A stretch of 64,000 nucleotides of DNA from Streptomyces xanthophaeus (GCF_000725805.1 NZ_JOFT01000011.1:372001-436000); one strand, 5' to 3'. Positions 17,008 through 25,463 are shown, counted from the stretch's first letter. The notes: a model not told the origin generated them from the letters alone. Numbers and translations are program-made.

Positions 17008-17213
17008 GGAGGTACCTCCCGGGGAAGACGGAACGCGGTGGCCCACGATGGCAGGGGCCGCGGCGACGGCGGCGGTGACACGGCCGCGCGCCGTCCGACC
17101 GTGGCCCATCCAGCCCTGACGGGCGCCCCTCCGGGGGAGGCCCCTCGCGCACCCCACCCCATTTCCTTCTATTCATTGCAGAGTCATGAACAGAACCTCT
17201 TATTCGAAGGTCA

Positions 17214-17219
17214 TATAAC
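17214..17219 (+). promoter_or_regulatory. possible -10 box for metQNI
   Basis: TATAAC lies in an unusually A+T-rich stretch (17160-17270) directly upstream of metQ, about 50 nt before its start. No convincing -35 hexamer and no recognisable SAM or S-box riboswitch fold is visible in this leader. Confidence 0.35.
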
Positions 17220-17269
17220 GATTTCGATCTACGATCCATGCATCCCTTCTCTGAGTTCCTCCTCTGCAC

Positions 17270-18169
17270 ATGGATCACACGATGATTTCTGCACTGCCGC
17301 GCCGACGTACCCTGCTCGCCGCTTCCGTCGCCACCGTCACCGCCCTCGGACTCCTCGTCTCCGGCTGCGGACTCGGCGGCGGTGACGACGCCCACCGCAT
17401 CCGGGTCGGCGTCTCCGGCGACTCCCCCGAATGGGACGTCCTCGCCAAGGAGGCCAAGAAGGAGGGCATCACCGTGGAGACGGTCGTGTTCGACGACTAC
17501 TCGCTCCCCAACAAGGCCCTCAGCGCCGGCGACATCGAGCTCAACGCCTTCCAGCACCTGGTCTTCCTCGCGCAGTCGAACACCGAGAACAAGACCGACA
17601 TCGCCCCCATCGCCGCGACCACCGTGGTCCCCCTCGGCCTCTACTCCAGCAAGCACAAGCAGCTCGCGGACCTCCCCGAGCGGGCCGAGATCGCCCTGCC
17701 CAACGACCCCGCCAACCAGGGCCGCGCCCTGCGCGTCCTGGAACAGGCCGAGCTCCTCGAACTGCGCAAGGACGCCGGGCTCTTCGCCACCCCCGACGAC
17801 ATCACAGCCAACCCGCGGCACGTCAAGCTCACCCCGGTCAACGCCCAGCAGACTCCCCGCACCCTCAAGGACACGGACGCGGCGATCATCAACGACGGGG
17901 TCGCCGAACTCGCCGGCATCGACGCCGACACCGCCCTGTTCAAGGACGACCCCGCGAGCCCGCAGTCCGTGCCCTACCTCAACGTCATCGCGGCCCGCGC
18001 GGACCGTAAGGACGACGCGGACTTCCGGAAGATCGTCGAGCTCTACGCCTCCCCCGTCGTACAGGAAGAGGTCCGCCGCACCAGCAACGGCACCGCCCAC
18101 CACATCGAGCTGCCCGCCGCCGACCTCCAGGCCGAGGTCGTCCGCATCCAGAAGCAGCTGGCGCGATGA
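17270..18169 (+). CDS. metQ: methionine ABC transporter substrate-binding lipoprotein
   Basis: The 299-aa product has a lipoprotein signal ending in L-V-S-G-C (Cys33 would be lipidated) and an NlpA/MetQ domain with F-D-D-Y-x-x-P-N-x-A-L, N-A-F-Q-H and P-N-D-P-A-N-Q-G-R-A-L blocks. MetQ binds D- or L-methionine outside the membrane and delivers it to MetNI. Two nearby ATG codons (17270, 17282) are possible starts. It overlaps metN by ATGA, the first of two such couplings in this operon. Confidence 0.92.
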   Translation: MDHTMISALPRRRTLLAASVATVTALGLLVSGCGLGGGDDAHRIRVGVSGDSPEWDVLAKEAKKEGITVETVVFDDYSLPNKALSAGDIELNAFQHLVFLAQSNTENKTDIAPIAATTVVPLGLYSSKHKQLADLPERAEIALPNDPANQGRALRVLEQAELLELRKDAGLFATPDDITANPRHVKLTPVNAQQTPRTLKDTDAAIINDGVAELAGIDADTALFKDDPASPQSVPYLNVIAARADRKDDADFRKIVELYASPVVQEEVRRTSNGTAHHIELPAADLQAEVVRIQKQLAR

Positions 18170-19182
18170 CCGCCGCAGTGGAACTGCGCGACGTCGGCAA
18201 GGAGTTCCCCGGCGGAGCGCGCGCCGTCGACGGCGTCACCCTCTCCGTCGAGGCCGGCACCGTCTTCGGCGTGGTCGGCCACAGCGGCGCGGGCAAGTCC
18301 ACCCTGCTGCGGCTGGTGAACGGCCTGGAGGAGCCCACGTCCGGCAGCGTCCTGGTGGACGGCCAGGACATCGGCGCCCTGGGCGAACGCCGGCTGCGCC
18401 CCGTACGCCGCGAAATCGGCATGATCTTCCAGCAGTTCAACCTCTTCCGCTCGCGCACCGTCCTCGGGAACGTGCTCTACCCACTGCGGCTCGCCGGGTT
18501 CGACCGCGCGGCAGCCCTGGCCCGCGCCGAGGAGACGCTGGACTTCGTCGGTCTCTCCGGCCACGGGAAGCGCTACCCCGAACAGCTCTCGGGCGGCCAG
18601 CGCCAGCGCGTCGGCATCGCCCGCGCGCTCGCCACCCGCCCGAAGGTCCTGCTGTGCGACGAGGCGACCTCCGCCCTCGACCCGCAGACCACCGGCGAGG
18701 TCCTGGCCCTGCTGCGCCGCGTCAACCGCGAGCTGGGCGTCACGATCCTGCTCATCACCCACGAGATGGAGGTCGTACGCACCCTGTGCGACCGCGTCGC
18801 GGTCATGGAGGACGGCAAGGTGGTCGAGAGCGGCGAGGTCTACGAGGTCTTCGCGCGGCCCCGCCACGCGACCACGGCCGCCTTCGTCCGCTCCGCGCAG
18901 CACAGCGCCCCGGACACCGCGCTCCTGGAGCAACTGCGCGCCCGCCACCCCGGCCGCCTCCTCACCCTGCCCGTCGCCGACGGCAGCCCCGCCCTGGACG
19001 GGCTTTCGCAGCTCCTGCGCGTCCACGGGGTCGATTTCACGCTCGTCCACGGAGGCGTCGCCGAGGTGCGGGGCCGCCCGCTGGGCAGCGTGACCCTGGA
19101 GCTGCGCGGCGAGGCCCGTGCCGTCGAGGCCGTCGTCGCCGCCCTGTCCACGGACGACCGCGCGCAAGCGGGTGCGCGATGA
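18166..19182 (+). CDS. metN: methionine ABC transporter ATP-binding protein
   Basis: The 338-aa ATPase has Walker A G-H-S-G-A-G-K-S-T near residue 38, signature L-S-G-G-Q-R-Q-R-V, Walker B L-L-C-D-E-A-T-S-A-L-D and the switch His in I-T-H-E-M-E. The last 75 or so residues form the NIL domain, which in MetN proteins binds methionine and inhibits transport when the cell is replete. It lies in the metQNI operon with ATGA overlaps on both sides. It is a cytosolic, membrane-associated subunit. Confidence 0.94.
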   Translation: MTAAVELRDVGKEFPGGARAVDGVTLSVEAGTVFGVVGHSGAGKSTLLRLVNGLEEPTSGSVLVDGQDIGALGERRLRPVRREIGMIFQQFNLFRSRTVLGNVLYPLRLAGFDRAAALARAEETLDFVGLSGHGKRYPEQLSGGQRQRVGIARALATRPKVLLCDEATSALDPQTTGEVLALLRRVNRELGVTILLITHEMEVVRTLCDRVAVMEDGKVVESGEVYEVFARPRHATTAAFVRSAQHSAPDTALLEQLRARHPGRLLTLPVADGSPALDGLSQLLRVHGVDFTLVHGGVAEVRGRPLGSVTLELRGEARAVEAVVAALSTDDRAQAGAR

Positions 19183-19841
19183 AGGCGGACTGGAGCACGT
19201 TCTGGCCCAAGGTCCTCGACGCCACCGGCGAGACCGTCTACATGGTGCTGATCACCCTCGCGCTGTCCACCGTCTGCGGGCTGGCGGTGGGGCTCACCCT
19301 GTACGCGACGCGCAAGGGCGGAGTGCTGCCCAACCGGCTCGTCCACGCGGTGCTGGGCACGCTCATCAACATCATCCGGCCGGTCCCGTTCATCATCGCG
19401 ATCGTCGCGCTCGCCCCGGTCACCCGCGGGGTGGTCGGCACGATGATCGGCACGAACGCCGCGATCTTCCCGATGACGGTCGTCGCGACCTTCGGGGTCG
19501 CCCGGATCGTGGAGTCCAACCTGCTGTCCGTCGAACCCGGCGTCATCGAGGCGGCCCGCTCCATGGGCGCGAGCCCGCTGCGGATCCTGCTCACGGTACT
19601 CGTCCCGGAGGCGCTCGGACCGCTGGTCCTCGGCCTGACCTTCATGCTGGTCGCGCTGATCGACTTCTCGGCGGTGGCCGGCACGGTCGGTGGGGGCGGC
19701 GTGGGCAACCTGGCGATGACCTACGGGTACTTGCGCTTCGACACCTCGGTGATGGTGGTGACGGTCGTCATCCTGATCGTGCTCGTCCAGTCCGCCCAGC
19801 TGCTGGGCAACGTGGTGTCCCGCAAGGTGCTCCGTCGCTGA
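19179..19841 (+). CDS. metI: methionine ABC transporter permease
   Basis: The 220-aa protein has five predicted hydrophobic helices and the BPD transport loop with E-A-A-R-S-M-G-A-S-P (the EAA motif that docks on MetN). Length and the I-N-x-I-R-P-V-P-F-I-I block are typical of MetI. The ATG at 19179 overlaps the metN stop (ATGA). It completes a high-affinity methionine importer close to the metYX biosynthetic operon. Confidence 0.93.
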   Translation: MKADWSTFWPKVLDATGETVYMVLITLALSTVCGLAVGLTLYATRKGGVLPNRLVHAVLGTLINIIRPVPFIIAIVALAPVTRGVVGTMIGTNAAIFPMTVVATFGVARIVESNLLSVEPGVIEAARSMGASPLRILLTVLVPEALGPLVLGLTFMLVALIDFSAVAGTVGGGGVGNLAMTYGYLRFDTSVMVVTVVILIVLVQSAQLLGNVVSRKVLRR

Positions 19842-19905
19842 CGACGTCACTTCGGTCACGACTTGGACCAGCAGGTTGGCCTGCCGTGCACCTGCGGTAC
19901 AGGCT

Positions 19906-19918
19906 GTGCCCAGGGCAC
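19906..19918. promoter_or_regulatory. candidate operator in front of the DeoR/LacI hybrid regulator
   Basis: GTGCCC-A-GGGCAC is a perfect 6+1+6 palindrome 29 bp before the regulator start. LacI-type proteins often repress their own gene through such sites. Position and symmetry are seen; binding is inferred. Confidence 0.4.
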
Positions 19919-19947
19919 GGCGAACCCGGGCCGTCAGGAGGAAGACC

Positions 19948-21051
19948 ATGCGTCAGAGCGTGGACGAGCGGCACAAGCGGGTGCTGCGGCTCGTACGGGA
20001 ACAAGGGAGCGTGCGGGTCCACGACCTGGCGGCCGCGCTCGGCATCTCCGTCGAGACCGCACGGCGCGACGTCGCGGCGCTCTGCGACGCGGGCCTCGTA
20101 CGAAGGCTGCACGGGCTGGCGCTGTGGCCGACGGCCCGGCTGACCCCGCGCGAGACCCGGCTGGCGCGCGAGGCGCCCCGGGCGGCGGAGTGCGGTCTCG
20201 TGCTGGGGATGGTCGTCCCCGCGGTCGGGTACTTCTATCCGTCCGTCATCCGCGGGGCCCGGCACGCCGCCGCCGCCATCGGTGCGCGGCTCCTCGTCGC
20301 CGCCACCGACTACCGCAGGGACCAGGACGCGGCACGGATCCGCACGCTCGTCGAGGCGGGCGCCACCGGCCTCCTCCTCACGCCCAGTTGGGATGTGGAC
20401 GGTCCGGCTGCCGACGACCTCCGGGAGCTCGCGGACCTGCCGGTCCCCGCCGTACTCGTGGAGCGCCGCGTACCGACGGGCTCGCCCGGAGCGGAGATCG
20501 ACCGGGTGAACTCCGCCCACGCGGACGGAGCCGCGGCAGCCGTCCGCCACCTGGCGGCGCTCGGCCACCGCCGCATAGCCCTGCTGTCCCGCAGCACGCA
20601 CACGTGGCCGGCCCTGCGCCGCGGGTACCGGGCAGCGGTCGGCTCCCTCGGCCTTCCCGAGGACGACCTGTCCCCCCGCGCGGGCGTCGGGGCCGGGCCG
20701 GGTGATTCCGTCGAACGGCACGTCGACCGCCTGCTCGACCTCGTCGACTCCGAAGGCGTGCGGGCAGCGATCGTGCACACGGACTCGGATGCCATCGAGC
20801 TGCTGAGGCGGCTGACGGCGCGCGGGCTGCACGTGCCCCAGGACTTCTCGATCGTCTGCTACGACGACGAGCTGGCCGAACTCGCCGACGTGCCCCTCAC
20901 CTCGGTCGGGCCCGCCAAGCGCGCGATCGGAGAATCCGCCGTGAAGCTCCTGCTCCGCCGCCTGGAGAACGCCGGGGCCGAGAGCTCGCACGTGCAGCTG
21001 CTGCCCCGGCTGAAGGTCCGCAAGTCCTGCGGCACCCGGACCGCGTTCTAG
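19948..21051 (+). CDS. transcriptional regulator with DeoR-type HTH and LacI-type sugar-binding domain
   Basis: The 367-aa protein starts with a DeoR-like winged HTH (residues 1-55, with R-H-K-R-V-L-R-L-V-R-E-Q-G and the S-V-E-T-A-R-R-D-V recognition helix) instead of the usual LacI headpiece. Residues 75-345 form a periplasmic-binding-protein-like effector domain with V-L-V-E-R-R-V-P, L-x-x-L-G-H-R-R-I-A-L-L and C-Y-D-D-E blocks of the LacI/GalR class. It probably senses a sugar or nucleoside. AGGAGGAAG precedes the ATG. No sugar operon lies beside it, so its targets may be distant. Its TAG stop shares CTAG with the convergent gene. Confidence 0.82.
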   Translation: MRQSVDERHKRVLRLVREQGSVRVHDLAAALGISVETARRDVAALCDAGLVRRLHGLALWPTARLTPRETRLAREAPRAAECGLVLGMVVPAVGYFYPSVIRGARHAAAAIGARLLVAATDYRRDQDAARIRTLVEAGATGLLLTPSWDVDGPAADDLRELADLPVPAVLVERRVPTGSPGAEIDRVNSAHADGAAAAVRHLAALGHRRIALLSRSTHTWPALRRGYRAAVGSLGLPEDDLSPRAGVGAGPGDSVERHVDRLLDLVDSEGVRAAIVHTDSDAIELLRRLTARGLHVPQDFSIVCYDDELAELADVPLTSVGPAKRAIGESAVKLLLRRLENAGAESSHVQLLPRLKVRKSCGTRTAF

Positions 21052-21332
21052 CGCGGCTCGTGGGCCGCCGCGCGGCAGGCGCCGTTCGCGGCGCCGCCCG
21101 GTACGCCGGCCGCGGTCAGTCCGGTCACGCAGCCCTGGAGGTCGCCGGAGACACCGCGCGTGCACGCGGTCCTGACGGCGTCGGTGACTTCGGTGCCCGT
21201 CTGCCCGGCCATGCTCGTACAGGCGGGGATGTCCGCCTGTACGCCGGGGGCGGCGAGGGCGGCGCCGCCGAGCATGAGGGTCAGGCCGGTGAGGACACCG
21301 GCGAGGCGTGATGACGTGCGCATGGGACGCAC
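21048..21332 (-). CDS. small secreted four-cysteine protein, paralogue 1
   Basis: The 94-aa product has a signal peptide (hydrophobic core with L-T-G-L-T-L-M-L-G-G-A, cleavage near A-D at residues 33-34) and a mature domain of about 60 residues with four cysteines. It is the same length as, and clearly similar to, the product of 21397-21681: signal sequence, Cys spacing and the C-V-T-G-L-T motif agree. Function is unknown; the pattern suggests a compact disulfide-bonded extracellular protein. The start could be GTG 21332 or ATG 21323. Confidence 0.75.
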   Translation of the reverse strand: MRPMRTSSRLAGVLTGLTLMLGGAALAAPGVQADIPACTSMAGQTGTEVTDAVRTACTRGVSGDLQGCVTGLTAAGVPGGAANGACRAAAHEPR

Positions 21333-21396
21333 CAGCTCTCGGGGTCGGCGATCGGGCCCGGTCCGTGGGCTCGCCGGGCCCGTTCGGGAGTGACGG

Positions 21397-21681
21397 CTAC
21401 TCGGGAGCGACCTTGCAGGCGGTCACCGCGGTCCCGTTGGTCACACCGCTGCCCTTGGTCAGGCCGGTCACGCACTGCTCGTGCTCGCCGGTCAGCCCGA
21501 CGTAACACGCCATCCGGACGGAGTCCGGGGCCTCGCCGCCCTGCAGCTCCCGCTCGACCTGGTTGATGCAGGCCGTGACGTCGGCGTGGGCGGTCGGGGC
21601 AGTGAGGGCCGCGCCACCGAGTGCGAGCGTCAGGCCGGTGAGGACTCCTGCGATTCGGGTCGACGTGCGCATGGGACGCAC
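21397..21681 (-). CDS. small secreted four-cysteine protein, paralogue 2
   Basis: This is the 94-aa sister of the gene at 21048-21332, 64 bp away on the same strand. The signal peptides are nearly identical (M-R-T-S-T-R-I-A-G-V-L-T-G-L-T-L), while the mature parts have diverged but keep four cysteines, including C-V-T-G-L-T. The leader sequences of the two genes share GGGACGCACC. The start is GTG 21681 or ATG 21672. A recent tandem duplication followed by divergence of the exported part is likely. Confidence 0.75.
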   Translation of the reverse strand: MRPMRTSTRIAGVLTGLTLALGGAALTAPTAHADVTACINQVERELQGGEAPDSVRMACYVGLTGEHEQCVTGLTKGSGVTNGTAVTACKVAPE

Positions 21682-21829
21682 CTGCTCTCCGGGATCGTCG
21701 TGCGGCCCGGAACCCGGTGGTGCCGGATCCGCGTGGGTAGGGCGCCGAGCGCCCGCGGCCGTCGTACGGCCACCGGGCCCGGGCCCCCGCACCGGACCGG
21801 CTCGGCAGGGCTTTCCCCCTCCTTCGACG

Positions 21830-22411
21830 CTAGAGCAGCCCACTGCCGCACGCACCCGCTGGGCCTTCGACGTGGAGCACCTCGCCGATCGCCGCGTTCG
21901 ACAGGCCCTGGCCGACGAGCCCGAGCACTTCCCGCTCCCGGTCGGTCAGGGCGTCCAGGGCCTGTTGCTCCTGTGCCGTCAGCCGGACGGAGTGCTGGGC
22001 GAGCTGGGCCAGCACGCGTTCGGTCACGGTCGGGTCGAGGATCGCCTGGCCCGCGGCGACGAGCCGTACGGAGCGGAGCAGTTCCTCCGGCGGCGTGTCC
22101 TTGAGGAGGAACCCGCTGGCGCCCGCCCGGACCGCCTCCCCCACGTACTCGTCCTCCGCGAACATGGTGAGGATCAATACGCGCGGGGGTACCGGCAGCG
22201 CCCTGAGCTCACGGGTGGCGGCCAGGCCGTCCATGCCGGGCATGCGGATGTCGAGGAGCGCCACGTCGGGGTTGACCTGCCGCGCGGCGTCCACGGCGCT
22301 GCGGCCGTCCCAGGCCTGGGCGACCACGTGGATGTCTGCTGCGGAGGCGAGGACGTCGCCCAGACCGCGGCGGACGATCTCACTGTCGTCGGCGATCAGG
22401 ACGTTGATCAC
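21830..22411 (-). CDS. NarL/FixJ-type response regulator lacking its recognition helix
   Basis: The receiver domain is complete (residues 1-120): acidic pair Asp8/Asp9, phospho-acceptor Asp54, Thr82 and Lys104. A LuxR-type HTH begins at about residue 155 (L-T-D-R-E-R-E-V-L-G-L-V) but stops after I-G-E-V-L-H-V and then runs into 12 unrelated residues. The family normally continues with a recognition helix and about 30 more residues. Just beyond the junction another frame still reads R-V-R-A-A-V, which matches the expected C-terminal N-R-V-x-A-A, so about 90 bp seem to have been deleted. DNA binding is probably lost. The GTG start overlaps a short kinase-like tail (GTGA). Confidence 0.75.
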   Translation of the reverse strand: MINVLIADDSEIVRRGLGDVLASAADIHVVAQAWDGRSAVDAARQVNPDVALLDIRMPGMDGLAATRELRALPVPPRVLILTMFAEDEYVGEAVRAGASGFLLKDTPPEELLRSVRLVAAGQAILDPTVTERVLAQLAQHSVRLTAQEQQALDALTDREREVLGLVGQGLSNAAIGEVLHVEGPAGACGSGLL

Positions 22412-22482
22412 CGATCACCATGAGGGCCGCCTCTCCCGCGGTCAGCGCCCGTCCGGCCTCGGGAGACCGGACCGGCAGCGCG
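22408..22482 (-). pseudogene. possible 3' remnant of the cognate histidine kinase gene
   Basis: Upstream of the response regulator a frame of about 24 codons ends in G-R-G-G-P-H-G-D-R and a TGA that overlaps the regulator's GTG start as GTGA. This is the usual coupling between a NarL-family histidine kinase and its regulator. Nothing of the kinase's ATPase or dimerisation domain remains; the frame is closed by TAA just upstream and the AhpD-like gene follows. The identification rests on position, overlap and C-terminal character only. Confidence 0.45.
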
Positions 22483-22566
22483 GACAGATTACCGCAAAAG
22501 GGGCACAGGGCCCGGGGTGGTGCCTGCCCGGCAGACCGTCCCGGGCCCTGCGAGGCCCGGCCGTGC

Positions 22567-23040
22567 TCAGCCGAACTGGCCCGGCAGGTAGTCCCCGGCG
22601 GGCTGCTGGACGATCACGTTCGCACGGTTGTAGGTGTTGATGAGGGCAATGAGGCACACGAGTGCGGCCAGCTGCTCCTCGTCGTAGTACTTGGCGGCCT
22701 CCGCCCAGGCCTCGTCCGTGACCCCGCCGGCCGCATCGGCGATGCGCGTGCCCTGCTCCGCCAGCTCCAGGGCCGCCCGTTCGGCGGGGGTGAACACCTT
22801 GGCCTCGCGCCAGGCCGCGACCAGGTGGAGCCGCACCGAGGTCTCCCCGGCGTGCGCGGCATCCTTGGTGTGCATGTCCGTGCAGAAGCCGCAGCCGTTG
22901 ATCTGGCTGGCCCGGATCTTCACCAGCTCCTGGGTCGCGGCCGGCAGCGCCGAGTCCGAGATGACCTTGCCTGCCGAGTTGATCTGCTTCGCGAACTTGA
23001 GGGCGATCGCGTTGCCGTAGAGGTTGAGACGGGCTTCCAT
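22567..23040 (-). CDS. carboxymuconolactone decarboxylase/AhpD-like family protein
   Basis: The 157-aa protein has the AhpD-like core with the redox motif C-G-F-C followed by x-x-H in the block I-N-G-C-G-F-C-T-D-M-H. Family members with this motif act as alkylhydroperoxidases or thiol oxidoreductases; a role in peroxide or mycothiol redox chemistry is plausible here. The ATG at 23040 has AAGGAGACC as ribosome site. It is a single-gene unit facing the flavin-type oxidase gene at 23198. Confidence 0.85.
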   Translation of the reverse strand: MEARLNLYGNAIALKFAKQINSAGKVISDSALPAATQELVKIRASQINGCGFCTDMHTKDAAHAGETSVRLHLVAAWREAKVFTPAERAALELAEQGTRIADAAGGVTDEAWAEAAKYYDEEQLAALVCLIALINTYNRANVIVQQPAGDYLPGQFG

Positions 23041-23197
23041 GACGGTCTCCTTGCCGTTCCGACGGTGCACATCCTTGACCGGACAGTCCGCGGAAACGTG
23101 ACAAGACGGCCGTGGGCCGGACGGGTGATGCCGGGAACCGGCCGGGGCAGGAGCGGGTTACAGCGGTACTAGGTCTCTTCCGACGAAGGAGCGAACG

Positions 23198-23629
23198 GTG
23201 GCCCTCTCCCCCGACGAACGCGAGCAGTTCCTGGCCGAGCCCCATATCGCCGCACTGGCGGTGAGCGCCGATGCGGAGGGCGCCCGTGCACCGCTGACGG
23301 TGCCGATCTGGTACCAGTACGCGCCCGGCGGCGACGTATGGATCATGACGGGCCGCGCTTCGCGCAAGGCCGCGCTGATCGCGGCCGCGGGCCGCTTCAG
23401 CCTCCTGGTGGACCGGGTGGAGCCCACGATCCGGTACGTCTCGGTGGAGGGCTCGGTCCTCTCGACCGTACCGGCCACCCGGGAACTGCTCACCGAGCTC
23501 GCGGCGCGCTACCTCCCCGCCGACAAGGTGGCGGGGTACGTCGACTTCGCCTGGAAGGACCACGGCGAGCAGGTCGTGATCCACATGCGTCCCGAGCACT
23601 GGCTGAGCTCGGACCTCGGCCAGGTCTGA
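23198..23629 (+). CDS. pyridoxamine 5'-phosphate oxidase-like FMN/F420-binding protein
   Basis: The 143-aa protein has the split-barrel fold signature of the PPOX/FDOR family: an N-terminal F-L-A-E-P-H-I-A-A-L-A-V strand, P-L-T-V-P-I-W-Y-Q-Y, W-I-M-T-G-R-A-S-R-K and the V-E-G-S-V segment. Such proteins bind FMN or the deazaflavin F420 and reduce or oxidise small molecules. It is too short to be PdxH itself. GTG 23198 is preceded by GAAGGAG. A TACTAGGT segment upstream may be its -10 region. Confidence 0.8.
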   Translation: MALSPDEREQFLAEPHIAALAVSADAEGARAPLTVPIWYQYAPGGDVWIMTGRASRKAALIAAAGRFSLLVDRVEPTIRYVSVEGSVLSTVPATRELLTELAARYLPADKVAGYVDFAWKDHGEQVVIHMRPEHWLSSDLGQV

Positions 23630-23779
23630 CAGCCGGGGTGCTCCCGGGCCGGGCCCGTCCGAGATCGCGGGGCACCTGCCCTGAAGCCGGGTCCGGCGCG
23701 GGACGTGCAGGCCCGATCCGGGCGTGCCACGCTGTTCCCAGGCCTCGGGAGGAGACAGCCGCGAGGAACGGAGCGCGCT

Positions 23780-25450
23780 GTGAGCAGTCCGATCCATGCC
23801 ACATCGCTACGGCGCACTGCGGCCGCCGCCTGCGCCGCGCTGCTGTTCGTGACGCTGGCCTCCGGTACGGCGGCGGGTGCTGATACACCCTCCCCGTCGC
23901 CCTCTCCCCTTCCCCCGGCATCCGGGGACGGGACCGTGGCCGGAGCCGAGGAGCTGGGCCGGCTCGACCCGCGCATCGCGGAGATCATGCGGAAGCCGGA
24001 CTACGCCCATGCCCAGTGGGGCCTGCTGCAGACCGAGCCGGAGGACGGGCGCGTGGTGCACGGCCTGTTCCCCGGGCAGTTCTTCATCCCCGGCTCCACC
24101 GCCAAACTGCTCAGCGTCTCGGGTCCGTGGCAGACCCTCGGCTCGGACCACCGCTTCGTCACCCCGCTCTACGCGGTCGGCGAGCGCGACGGCGCCACGC
24201 TGACCGGCGACCTCGACCTCGTCGCCCAGGGCGACCTCACCATGGGCGGCCGGACGCGTCCCGACGGCACGGTCGCGTACACCGATCTCGACCACACCTA
24301 CGCCAACGACTTCCCCGGCGCGACCCTCACCCCCGAGAACCCCCTCGCCGGGATCGACCAGCTCGCCCGGCAGGTGCGCGACTCCGGCATCACCCGCCTC
24401 GACGGCGACGTGATCGTCGACAGCCGGCTCTTCCTTCCCGACCCGGTCCTCGTGCCCACCCCGACGCCCCTGATCATCAACGACAACCTGATCGACCTGA
24501 AGACCAGCCCCGGGGACGGCCCCGGCAAGGACGCGCGGCTGGACTGGCGGCCGAAGGTCGCCCCGTACGAGGTCACTTCCGCGGTGAAGACCGTGGCGGC
24601 CGGGAAGCCGACCGCGGTGACGGTGACGGCCACCGAAGGCGGCACGCGCATCCGCCTGTCGGGGACGATCGCGGCGGACGCCGAGCCGCTGCTGCGCACC
24701 TCCCCCATCGCCGATCCGGCCGCGTTCGGCCGCGCCGCGCTGATCGAGGCGCTGGAACGGGCCGGGGTGCAGGTTGCCGCCGATCCGGCGGGCCCCAACC
24801 CGGTCGGACGGCTGCCGCAGGACTACGAGGGCCGGGAGCGGGTGGCCGCGTACACCTCCCCGCCGTACGCCCAGTACGCCAAGCTGATCCTCAAGGTCAG
24901 CCACAACCTGGGCGCCAACCTCGGCATCTGCCTGATGGCCGTCACGGCCCGGAGCAACCAGTGCGAGGAAGGCTTCCCGGTGCTCGCGGACTTCCTCGAC
25001 CGGGCGGGCGTCGACCGCGAGCAGGCGCAGCTCATGGACGGCCGGGGCGGCAACCCCGCCGACCGGGTCACGCCCCGGGCGCTGGTGCAGATGCTGGCGT
25101 ACTGGCAGCGCACGCCCGACGCACGCCTGTTCCGGGAGGCACTGCCCATCCTCGGCGTCGACGGTCTGCTCGCCGAGAACTGCCGCAGCTGCCCGGCGCG
25201 CGGGAAGGTCTTCGCCAAGACCGGCGCGGCCGTCGGCGGGGACGCCCTGAACGACCGGCTGGCCGTCGGGGCCATCACGATCGCCGGGTACCTGGACAAG
25301 GGCGGCGGCCGGTTCGACACCTTCTACGCGGGCGTCAACGGCGCTTCCACCCCGACCGCCGACCCCACCGAGGTGCTGGCGATCGCCAACGACCTCGCCA
25401 TGATCGCCGCCTACCTCCAGGAGTCGTCCCCGGCCTCGTCCTCACCGTGA
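23780..25450 (+). CDS. dacB: D-alanyl-D-alanine carboxypeptidase/endopeptidase (PBP4, family S13)
   Basis: The 556-aa protein has a signal peptide (cleavage near A-A-G-A at residues 31-34), a Pro/Ser-rich spacer and the three penicilloyl-transferase motifs: S-T-A-K (Ser106, Lys109), S-H-N (in K-V-S-H-N-L-G-A-N) and K-T-G near the C-terminus. The large insertion between the first two motifs identifies the S13 (DacB) type. It trims or cleaves peptidoglycan cross-links outside the membrane. A pair of cysteines (N-C-R-S-C) near the KTG motif may form a disulfide. GTG 23780 has AGGAACGGAG upstream. Confidence 0.88.
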   Translation: MSSPIHATSLRRTAAAACAALLFVTLASGTAAGADTPSPSPSPLPPASGDGTVAGAEELGRLDPRIAEIMRKPDYAHAQWGLLQTEPEDGRVVHGLFPGQFFIPGSTAKLLSVSGPWQTLGSDHRFVTPLYAVGERDGATLTGDLDLVAQGDLTMGGRTRPDGTVAYTDLDHTYANDFPGATLTPENPLAGIDQLARQVRDSGITRLDGDVIVDSRLFLPDPVLVPTPTPLIINDNLIDLKTSPGDGPGKDARLDWRPKVAPYEVTSAVKTVAAGKPTAVTVTATEGGTRIRLSGTIAADAEPLLRTSPIADPAAFGRAALIEALERAGVQVAADPAGPNPVGRLPQDYEGRERVAAYTSPPYAQYAKLILKVSHNLGANLGICLMAVTARSNQCEEGFPVLADFLDRAGVDREQAQLMDGRGGNPADRVTPRALVQMLAYWQRTPDARLFREALPILGVDGLLAENCRSCPARGKVFAKTGAAVGGDALNDRLAVGAITIAGYLDKGGGRFDTFYAGVNGASTPTADPTEVLAIANDLAMIAAYLQESSPASSSP

Positions 25451-25463
25451 GGCGCGGTGCGGC

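Noticed and set aside
17008..17269. Possible riboswitch or foreign DNA in the A+T-rich metQ leader
   Set aside because: No known fold is recognised, and low G+C in a promoter region alone does not show transfer.
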